Source: DUZB01 sp964407525 (lineage in GTDB: Bacteria > Desulfobacterota > DSM-4660 > Desulfatiglandales > Desulfatiglandaceae). From it: a DNA stretch of 5,517 bases. The notes beneath the pieces were generated by a model, which saw only the letters and a list, made by a program, of their open reading frames with translations, did no database searches and had not been told where the DNA came from. A program made the translations under genes and the position numbers. The DNA lies in assembly GCA_964407525.1 (NCBI GenBank), contig CAYOWC010000314.1:1-5517 (forward strand), given 5' to 3'. Positions 1 through 5,517 of this stretch are shown one piece after another (within the stretch, counting starts at the first letter, position 1; each line of letters starts with the position of its first letter).

Positions 1-844
1 ATCTTCGATAAACGCACTGGGTATAAACCCAGTGAAAAACAAAGACGTTCTGATCAAGCCGAACTTTAATACGGCGGATGTCACTCCCGGATCTACCCAC
101 AACGACACTTTGGTTGCGCTGGTTGAAGAAATCTGGAAGATGGGCGCGAAAACGATCAGTTTAGGAGAACGCAGCTTTCCGATCACCCGAGAGGTCATGG
201 AAAAAAAAGGTGTTCTTCCCCTCATGGAAAAACTGGAAGTCAGGATTGTCGATTTTGATGAATTAGGAACCAGTGATTGGGTGGAATTCAAGCCCAAAGA
301 TTCGCATTGGCAAGATGGTTTTCGTATCGCCCGGCCCATCATTGAATCCGAATGTTTGATCTCCACCTGTTGTCTCAAGACTCATCAGTTTGGAGGTGTC
401 TTTACCTTGTCTTTGAAACTGCACGTTGGTGTTGTTCCCACGACCCGGCATGGCTATTCCTACATGCAGGAACTGCATAGTTCTCCACACCAGCGCAAGC
501 TGATCGCTGAAATAAACCAGCCTTTCAGTCCTGACCTGGTGGTCCTGGACGGCGTTGATGCATTTGTAGACGGGGGACCGGCTACCGGTACGCTTGCAAA
601 AGGCAATGTCTTTATCGCTTCAACTGATCGAGTGGCTATTGACGCCGTCGGGGTCGGCATTTTGAAATCCTTAGGCAGCAATGATCAGATTATGAATAAA
701 AAGATTTTTGAGCAGGAACAGATTGCCAGGGCCTCTGAAATTGGTTTAGGGGTATCATCTGCTGATAATATCAATTTAATTGCTGCCAATGGTGAGAGCA
801 TTGAATATCGAAACCGAATCGCAGCCATAGTAGGCGAGGGGTAG
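1..844 (+). CDS. DUF362 domain protein, 5' end cut off by the window
   Basis: This is the C-terminal 280 residues of a DUF362-family (PF04015) protein. The frame is open from position 2 to the TAG at 842-844, so the gene begins before the window. A GTG at 32-34 could be read as a start, but the codons before it already read like family sequence (ALGINPV leading into KNKDVLIKPNFN), so it is probably an internal Val. Counting from position 2, visible family-like segments are IKPNFN (18-23), CCLKTHQFGG (123-132), GGPATGT (191-197) and the C-terminal STDRVAIDAVG (207-217). DUF362 proteins have no single established reaction; some carry iron-sulfur clusters and a C-terminal ferredoxin domain. Here there is no CxxCxxC ferredoxin motif, only the adjacent pair in CCLKTH and one Cys seven residues before it. 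The gene converges on the AOR-ADH fusion gene. Family assignment is fairly sure; a functional link to its neighbours is not shown. Confidence 0.85.
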   Translation, partial: SSINALGINPVKNKDVLIKPNFNTADVTPGSTHNDTLVALVEEIWKMGAKTISLGERSFPITREVMEKKGVLPLMEKLEVRIVDFDELGTSDWVEFKPKDSHWQDGFRIARPIIESECLISTCCLKTHQFGGVFTLSLKLHVGVVPTTRHGYSYMQELHSSPHQRKLIAEINQPFSPDLVVLDGVDAFVDGGPATGTLAKGNVFIASTDRVAIDAVGVGILKSLGSNDQIMNKKIFEQEQIARASEIGLGVSSADNINLIAANGESIEYRNRIAAIVGEG

Positions 845-879
845 AAAGGAATCTATAATTTTCCAGATAAAAGCAAGAA

Positions 880-1030
880 ACCACGAATAACACAAATCAC
901 ACGAATCGAAACCCTGAAAGACGAGAGCGGCTCAATGGAAACATGGGGGAGAAGAATCCATATCTGCATTTCTCGGTACAGTCAAAGGGATTCGGTGGGC
1001 AAACTATTTGCCATTCGTGCTATTCGTGGT
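880..1030. repeat. Small inverted-repeat element with CACGAAT arms
   Basis: The left arm (880-897, ACCACGAATAACACAAAT) and the right arm (1013-1030, whose reverse complement is ACCACGAATAGCACGAAT) match at 16 of 18 positions and enclose about 115 bases. The left arm belongs to a run of three 9-base units, CACGAATAA, CACAAATCA and CACGAATCG (882-908); the right arm holds two units on the opposite strand. GAA lies directly outside both ends (877-879 and 1031-1033), which could be a 3-base target duplication or chance. The element fills most of the gap between two convergent genes and contains no convincing reading frame. CACGAAT-type dispersed repeats are familiar from intergenic regions of environmental bacteria, but I could not check copy number. 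It could be a non-autonomous mobile element, a structured RNA or a dispersed palindromic repeat. The inverted symmetry is clear; the function is unknown. Confidence 0.6.
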
Positions 1031-1041
1031 GAAATGGAGGG

Positions 1042-3894
1042 CTACTCATATACCCCTTCTAAAAGAGAGCGTACCTTTTTTTCACTCAACACGGAAGGAT
1101 TTGTCGCCATATTGACGGCATCCTTATAGGTATAGAAAGCAATCTTTCGCAGGTCTTCTTCAGGGATATTGTTGCTTTTTAGAGTTGCGGTAATATCCAG
1201 GTCCCCGTACAATTTCAGAAGAGCCTCTTCCAAATCCTCCAACCCGTTCAGCATAAAAGCAAGATCCAGAAATTGTTTTTCACACAAGGTTTTGTTTGCT
1301 CTGACGAAGCAGAGCAGACCGATGGTTGCCGCTTTTCCATGGGGAATGTGGTAATGCGCACCTATGACATGGGTTATGGCATGGCCCAGGCCAAGCCCTT
1401 TACTGAAAGCGATTCCCCCGTAGACCGCTGCCATGCACATATCGCTGCGAGCATCAATATCCTGGGCATCTTTATACGCTTTCACCAGGCTTTTACCGAT
1501 CAGTTTGGTTCCGTAAAAGGCCATCGATTCAAAATAGGGGTGATAGGGCACTGCCAGGGCAACATAGCCTTCGATGCAGTGAGACAATGCATCGATCCCT
1601 GACTCTTTGGTCAATCCCGGGGGCATGCTCTTGCAATACTCAGGATCGATCACCGCTACTTTGGGTATTAAATGATTGCTCATAAGCATGAATTTGACGT
1701 TTCTCTGCTTGTTTGTAATTACCGCATAGGGATTTACTTCGCTGCCGGTTCCCGATGTGGTTGGAATACAAATCAAAGGGGGGAGTATGGGTTTTATTTT
1801 TGCCGTTCCGCCTACAATGCTTTCATATTCAGTTAATTCGCCAGGGTGAGATACCCGTAAGGCGATCGCTTTGGCTGCATCCAGACTGCTCCCGCCCCCT
1901 AAACCGATGATGCCGTCACAACCCATGCTTTTATATATATCTCCTGCTGTTTCAATTACTTCCACGGGAGGATCGGGTACCACATCGGTGAATAGTTGAG
2001 ACTCGATTCCGGATTTCTGGAGAATCGTTCGCACTTCATCTACACGCCCGATGCTCTGCATGACCGGATCTGAAATAATCAACGCCTTACTCATATTCAG
2101 CCTTCTGGCTGCAGTCCCCATTTTTTTGACCACATGGGCCCCGAACTTCATTTCAGGCATTGGCGGTATACGGACTTCCCAATGCTTTTTTGGATCTTTG
2201 AAAGCGTCCAAATGATCCCAGAAATTCTTCAACTCACTATCCGGAACATCAAAAACCTGATCGGTCGGCGCGAGAGTTTCGGATCGAATAAAGCTTGCTG
2301 AAAAGCTATTCATCTTGCTGAATTCGGCATTCTCATTGAACTTGTTTTGATCCTTCAAGGTCTGTTTGCCGATTTCCACCATATCATCCCGCGTTAATTC
2401 CATCCCGTACCGCGCGTTCAACAAATCGGCAAAGAAATCATACATGGAGGCCTGTCCCCCCGGAACAGTATTCAAACAATATCCTAATGTGTCACAGGTG
2501 GCGGCCTGGACTTGAGATCGAAGCGAATTTTGGGCTTGCTTATCTTTTTGTCGGGGCGCCCGATAGGTTAGGCCGGCGGTGTGATCAGCCCCCATGGGGC
2601 TTGTCATGTAAGTGACGCCGGTTCCTTTTACTGAGCGGGGGTCATGGCCTGGAAAGGCCTGGCCTTTGTATGCAGGAATTCGCTCCACATGTAAGGCCGT
2701 TGCCGTGCTGACAACCCCGTTCCCCAAGACATCACCAAAAGCGGTGCCCTGTTCTATTTCCATGAGAAGCTTTTCCGCTGATGCCGGGTTGCCCATTTCC
2801 ATTTTACCGGCATCTGCTGCCACACCGAGGCTTGCTCCGATTTCAATGGCATCCAGGCCCAGGTCATCGCACATGAATTTCAGTTTAGCGATTGCATCTA
2901 AATCCATGATTTTGAGATTTGTACCCAACAAGGCAATGATCTCATATTCATAGGCAGAGGCAAGTCGGTTACCCTCTGCGTCAGGGTAGATGATTGAACA
3001 TTTGACAGCACAGCCCGGCATGCATCCATGCATCTTCCCTCCGCGTTTGAATAGGATTTCCTGAATGGTTTCACCGCTTATTTTGTAGAAGTCACGAGGT
3101 CTTCCCGAACGAAAATTGTTGGTGGGCAAGGTACCTTGATTGGCGGAATTGGCAACAGCGAAAGGGGTCCCGTATTTTGAATACAGTCCGCAGCTGATAT
3201 CATGGGCCATGGTGTTAACCCAGGATTTCACCGTTTTTCTGAAACGGTCGGGATCGACCATCTTCAACGGTGGAGCGTCGGACGCATCGAGGACGACGGC
3301 CTTGAGACCCTTTGAGCCCATAACCGCACCCAATCCACCTCTTGCCGCAGTGCGAGATGGATCACCAAAAATATCCGTAAAGGACACGGATGCCCCTCTA
3401 TATCTTCTTTCCCCCGCAATGCCTATCGACACAATGGCCACCTTTTTGCCGTATTTTGAGTGGAGACGTCGAACCAATGCATAGTTTTTCATCCCTCTAA
3501 GTTCGTCGGCAGGTACGAGGGCTGCTCCCTTTTTTGAAATCCTGAGATAAAATGTTTTTCCTTCGGCGGCAGCGTTTTCCACGACAATGGCTCTGAATCC
3601 CAATCGATCCATCTGTTGGCCTGCTGGACCGCCTGCATTGGCCTCTTTTATTCCAAGCGTCAAAGGGCTCTTGGCTCCGACTGAAATACGTCCAAGTTGC
3701 GGCGCCCTTGTCCCTGCCAAAGGGCCGCAGGCAATAATCAGTTTGTTGTCAGGGCCTAAAGGATCTGTATCGGAAGGGACTTCCTCATTCATGATTTTGG
3801 CAATCAGGCCACTTCCCCCAATTGCCAGCCATTTCTTTGGAAGTTCTTTTATCGTTGTGTTTTTATTTTCCATGTCCACATGAAGCAACTTCAT
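1042..3894 (-). CDS. Aldehyde:ferredoxin oxidoreductase / iron-containing alcohol dehydrogenase fusion
   Basis: This 950-residue cytoplasmic protein (no signal peptide) joins two full-length enzymes. Residues 1 to about 575 are a tungsten-pterin AOR, which interconverts aldehydes and carboxylates with ferredoxin. They contain the KSPLT..NAGG pterin-domain segment (75-89), the RGGLGAVMGSKGLKA block (185-199), cluster cysteines C291, C295 and C299 with a fourth in DTLGYC (C473), YEYE (315-318), GADH (435-438) and a family-typical end near VFDVPDSELKNFWD (547-560). Residues from about 582 to 950 are a group III Fe-ADH, with GGGSSLDAAK (666-675), PTTSGTGSE (711-719) and all four expected iron ligands: D768, H772, H838 and H852. 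The frame is continuous across the linker, and the Met at 582 has no Shine-Dalgarno upstream, so separate translation of the ADH half is unlikely. The ATG at 3894 fits the usual AOR N-terminus and has AAGGAG seven bases upstream. The gene is divergent from an acyl-CoA synthetase. Substrate and preferred direction are unknown. Confidence 0.95.
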   Translation of the reverse strand: MKLLHVDMENKNTTIKELPKKWLAIGGSGLIAKIMNEEVPSDTDPLGPDNKLIIACGPLAGTRAPQLGRISVGAKSPLTLGIKEANAGGPAGQQMDRLGFRAIVVENAAAEGKTFYLRISKKGAALVPADELRGMKNYALVRRLHSKYGKKVAIVSIGIAGERRYRGASVSFTDIFGDPSRTAARGGLGAVMGSKGLKAVVLDASDAPPLKMVDPDRFRKTVKSWVNTMAHDISCGLYSKYGTPFAVANSANQGTLPTNNFRSGRPRDFYKISGETIQEILFKRGGKMHGCMPGCAVKCSIIYPDAEGNRLASAYEYEIIALLGTNLKIMDLDAIAKLKFMCDDLGLDAIEIGASLGVAADAGKMEMGNPASAEKLLMEIEQGTAFGDVLGNGVVSTATALHVERIPAYKGQAFPGHDPRSVKGTGVTYMTSPMGADHTAGLTYRAPRQKDKQAQNSLRSQVQAATCDTLGYCLNTVPGGQASMYDFFADLLNARYGMELTRDDMVEIGKQTLKDQNKFNENAEFSKMNSFSASFIRSETLAPTDQVFDVPDSELKNFWDHLDAFKDPKKHWEVRIPPMPEMKFGAHVVKKMGTAARRLNMSKALIISDPVMQSIGRVDEVRTILQKSGIESQLFTDVVPDPPVEVIETAGDIYKSMGCDGIIGLGGGSSLDAAKAIALRVSHPGELTEYESIVGGTAKIKPILPPLICIPTTSGTGSEVNPYAVITNKQRNVKFMLMSNHLIPKVAVIDPEYCKSMPPGLTKESGIDALSHCIEGYVALAVPYHPYFESMAFYGTKLIGKSLVKAYKDAQDIDARSDMCMAAVYGGIAFSKGLGLGHAITHVIGAHYHIPHGKAATIGLLCFVRANKTLCEKQFLDLAFMLNGLEDLEEALLKLYGDLDITATLKSNNIPEEDLRKIAFYTYKDAVNMATNPSVLSEKKVRSLLEGVYE

Positions 3895-3901
3895 TGTCAG
3901 T

Positions 3902-3907
3902 CTCCTT
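3902..3907 (-). promoter_or_regulatory. Ribosome binding site of the AOR-ADH fusion gene
   Basis: On the minus strand this reads AAGGAG, seven bases before the ATG at 3894-3892. It is a strong Shine-Dalgarno match at good spacing and supports that start. Confidence 0.85.
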
Positions 3908-3933
3908 ATTCCAAGTCTTGTTAAGATAAATGT

Positions 3934-3962
3934 GATATAGACGATTTGTTTCTAATTGACAA
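3934..3962 (-). promoter_or_regulatory. Candidate sigma-70-type promoter of the AOR-ADH fusion gene
   Basis: On the minus strand, TTGTCA (3962-3957, five of six to TTGACA) is followed after exactly 17 bases by TATATC (3939-3934, four of six to TATAAT). Transcription would start near 3927 and leave a leader of about 33 bases containing the AAGGAG site. Spacing and position are good, but the -10 is imperfect and the call rests on pattern alone. Confidence 0.4.
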
Positions 3963-3984
3963 GGTCCAAAGGCGAGGAAGTAAT
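3956..3984 (+). promoter_or_regulatory. Weak candidate promoter toward the acyl-CoA synthetase
   Basis: A perfect TTGACA (3956-3961) is followed after 17 bases by AGTAAT (3979-3984, four of six to TATAAT). It would leave a leader of about 145 bases before the ligase ATG. The -35 overlaps the -35 proposed for the divergent fusion gene. The weak -10 and the long leader make this uncertain. A rival lies closer to the gene: TTGAAA at 4035-4040 with CATCAT at 4058-4063, also 17 bases apart. Confidence 0.2.
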
Positions 3985-4013
3985 TAATCTCGTTTTGCCC
4001 AGCCGGACTCGTA

Positions 4014-4025
4014 TTCAGGCCTGAA
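4014..4025. promoter_or_regulatory. 12-base perfect palindrome, possible operator
   Basis: TTCAGGCCTGAA is a perfect palindrome in the divergent intergenic region. It lies downstream of the proposed + strand promoter and upstream of the ligase start, where a dimeric regulator could act. No regulator gene is in the window, and palindromes of this size do occur by chance. Confidence 0.2.
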
Positions 4026-4071
4026 ATTGTGCCCTTGAAAAAAAAATGGTATCCTGTCATCATGATAAAAT

Positions 4072-4093
4072 GTTTCGCGACCAATAGCGAGAC
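4072..4093. promoter_or_regulatory. Imperfect dyad upstream of the acyl-CoA synthetase
   Basis: GTTTCGC (4072-4078) and GCGAGAC (4087-4093) are inverted copies matching at six of seven positions around an 8-base spacer. The dyad sits 42 bases before the ligase ATG. It could be an operator half-site pair or a short leader hairpin. It is not followed by a T-run, so it does not look like an intrinsic terminator. Confidence 0.15.
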
Positions 4094-4120
4094 AAAGACC
4101 ATGGCCTTTCTCATGATCAT

Positions 4121-4126
4121 AAGAGG
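4121..4126 (+). promoter_or_regulatory. Ribosome binding site of the acyl-CoA synthetase gene
   Basis: AAGAGG lies nine bases before the ATG at 4136-4138. It is a moderate Shine-Dalgarno match and supports this start, together with the usual N-terminal position of the family's first conserved segment. Confidence 0.6.
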
Positions 4127-4135
4127 TTTTTTAGG

Positions 4136-5517
4136 ATGAACATTGCGCAAAACCTGGAACGATCAGCCCGGTATTTTCCTGAAAACATTGCCGTAATAGA
4201 TGATCATGTCCAGTTGACTTATAAAGAACTGGATCAATGGTCCAGCCGCATCGCCGCAGGCCTCATGTCTCAAGATGTTGGGCGTGGGGATTTTGTAGCG
4301 ATATGCCAAAAAAATGCGGCCCAATGGCCTGCCATTTATTACGGTATTCTCAAATGCGGGGCCGTGGCGGTAACATTGTCGGCCCAGCTCAGCCATGATG
4401 AATTTCGAATTCTCGTGGAACACTCGGAACCAAAACTGCTTTTTACGGATGAAAAACGTTTAGCACAGATCCCTCCTTGCCATGATGGAAAAAGAGGTCC
4501 CAGGATTGTCGCATCAGGAACGGAGTTGGACTTGATCGCCCTTGAATCTTCAGGCGGGGAGCCTGTTTCCTCTATAGTTTGCGAACGGGATGATACGGCT
4601 TGTATCCTATATACGGGAGGTACCACCGGTCTGCCCAAAGGGGTCATGCTGACCCATGAAAACATCAATACGGCGATCCAAAATGTGGTGCAGATGGAGA
4701 GATCCACCGAATCAGACAGATCTCTATGTTTTCTTCCGTTTAACCACGTGTTCGGACAGATGCATATTCTAAATGCTACCATACTCAGTGGTGGAGGGCT
4801 TGTTCTTTTACCCGAGTTTGACCTGGGCAGGGTCTTTTCGGCAATCAACGACCATGATGTCACCAAGCTTTACGCTGTTCCTACCCTATACATACGCTTC
4901 TTGCAGGTTCAGGGTCTGAAAAAGAAACTGGGCAGGGTCAGATACTGCTTCAGCGCTGCCGCCAGTATGGCCAGTGAGGTGGTGAACCAATGGAAGAAAA
5001 TCACGTCTCTTAAAATATATGAAGCCTACGGCATGACAGAAACCGCCTCTATGGTCACTTTTAACCACTATCACGACCATGTGGTCGGTTCCGTGGGTGT
5101 TCCGGCAGGCAATACGGAGGTGGCGATTGTCGACCCTTCAGGAATCAGGCTTGGTCTGGGAGAAGAGGGCGAAATCTGTATTCGAGGGCGCAATGTGATG
5201 AAGGGGTATCTGAACAATTCTGAGGCTACGAATGAGGCCATTACTGATGGATGGTTGCGCTCCGGGGATGTGGGCTACCTGGACGAACAGGAGTATCTGT
5301 ATATTGTGGACAGGATCAAAGACATGATCATCACCGGGGGGGAAAACGTATACCCGAAAGAAGTGGAGGAGGTACTGTACAAGAAGTCGGAAGTTATGGA
5401 ATGCGCGGTTATTGGTCTCCCGGATGCGGAGTACGGGGAGCGGGTCACTGCCTATGTGGTTCTCAAACCGGGCGCTTCGCTGGATTCCGTGGAATTGAAA
5501 CGCTACTGCAAGTCCTG
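4136..5517 (+). CDS. AMP-forming acyl-CoA synthetase (ANL superfamily), 3' end cut off
   Basis: The first 460 residues are visible, with no stop before the right edge. The enzyme would activate a carboxylic acid with ATP to an acyl-adenylate and then transfer it to CoA. Adenylation motifs are in the right order: the P-loop YTGGTTGLPKG (159-169), FLPFNHVFGQ (199-208), YEAYGMTE (295-302), the SGD aspartate (376-378) and the hinge DRIKDMIITGGENVYP (392-407). The N-terminus (LERSARYFPENIAVID..LTYKELD) is typical, which supports the ATG at 4136. The missing part should be roughly 40-60 residues including the catalytic lysine of the C-terminal lid, so activity cannot be judged from here. The YTGG form of the P-loop and the hinge resemble fatty acyl-CoA ligases, but chain length or aromatic preference cannot be read off. 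Its divergent placement beside the AOR-ADH fusion suggests it handles the acid that enzyme makes or consumes. Confidence 0.93.
   Translation, partial: MNIAQNLERSARYFPENIAVIDDHVQLTYKELDQWSSRIAAGLMSQDVGRGDFVAICQKNAAQWPAIYYGILKCGAVAVTLSAQLSHDEFRILVEHSEPKLLFTDEKRLAQIPPCHDGKRGPRIVASGTELDLIALESSGGEPVSSIVCERDDTACILYTGGTTGLPKGVMLTHENINTAIQNVVQMERSTESDRSLCFLPFNHVFGQMHILNATILSGGGLVLLPEFDLGRVFSAINDHDVTKLYAVPTLYIRFLQVQGLKKKLGRVRYCFSAAASMASEVVNQWKKITSLKIYEAYGMTETASMVTFNHYHDHVVGSVGVPAGNTEVAIVDPSGIRLGLGEEGEICIRGRNVMKGYLNNSEATNEAITDGWLRSGDVGYLDEQEYLYIVDRIKDMIITGGENVYPKEVEEVLYKKSEVMECAVIGLPDAEYGERVTAYVVLKPGASLDSVELKRYCKS

Noticed and set aside
32..34. GTG as the start of the DUF362 gene
   Set aside because: The frame stays open to the left edge, and the codons before the GTG encode sequence that looks like part of the family's N-terminal region. 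No good ribosome binding site precedes it.
845..1041. Intrinsic terminator between the convergent genes
   Set aside because: I looked for a GC-rich short hairpin followed by a T-run on either strand and saw none. The only inverted repeat has arms too far apart.
935..1129. 64-codon + strand reading frame
   Set aside because: It spans the inverted-repeat element and the antisense of the fusion gene's 3' end. It resembles no protein I recognise and has no clear ribosome binding site.
4037..4047. Run of nine A in the divergent gap as a slippage or terminator signal
   Set aside because: It has no hairpin stem next to it on the minus strand, where it would read as T. It more likely reflects local AT-richness.
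4062..4139. 25-codon + strand frame whose TGA overlaps the ligase ATG (ATGA)
   Set aside because: The overlap could suggest a leader peptide with translational coupling, but there is no Shine-Dalgarno before 4062 or its internal ATGs. The frame is also open further upstream without a start, as expected by chance.
3863..4150. 95-codon - strand reading frame across the divergent gap
   Set aside because: It overlaps the starts of both flanking genes and would cover their promoters. Its composition looks like a chance reading of noncoding DNA.
4339..4866. 175-codon - strand frame inside the ligase gene
   Set aside because: It is antisense to the well-supported P-loop and adenylation motifs of the acyl-CoA synthetase, so it is a shadow frame.

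Overview
The window has three protein-coding genes, two of them cut by the window edges. From left to right they are: the 3' part of a DUF362-family gene on the + strand (positions 1-844); a 950-residue gene on the - strand (1042-3894) fusing a complete tungsten-type aldehyde:ferredoxin oxidoreductase (AOR) to a complete iron-dependent alcohol dehydrogenase (Fe-ADH); and the first 460 residues of an AMP-forming acyl-CoA synthetase on the + strand (from 4136, running off the right edge). No RNA gene, CRISPR array or transposase gene is visible.

The gene content suggests a strict anaerobe that handles alcohols, aldehydes and carboxylic acids. The style (AOR family, DUF362, AMP-forming ligase, moderate GC, short CACGAAT-type repeats between genes) fits a sulfate-reducing or syntrophic desulfobacterial lineage or a related metagenomic bacterium. 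This assignment comes from general familiarity and no marker gene in the window supports it.

The fusion gene and the acyl-CoA synthetase are divergent, separated by 241 bases (3895-4135). That gap holds a plausible sigma-70-type promoter for the fusion gene, a TTGACA box on the other strand that overlaps its -35, and two short dyads that could be operators. The DUF362 gene and the fusion gene converge on a 197-base gap (845-1041), which holds a small inverted-repeat element whose arms are built from a 9-base CACGAATNN unit.

Together, the fusion and the ligase could form a module linking alcohol, aldehyde, free acid and acyl-CoA. The Fe-ADH half would interconvert alcohol and aldehyde with NAD(P)(H), the AOR half aldehyde and carboxylate with ferredoxin, and the ligase would activate the acid to its CoA thioester. 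The fusion is the main point of interest. It resembles AdhE in coupling an aldehyde-handling domain to a C-terminal Fe-ADH, but with a CoA-independent tungsten/ferredoxin enzyme in place of the acylating aldehyde dehydrogenase. The direction of flow and the substrate cannot be read from the sequence.
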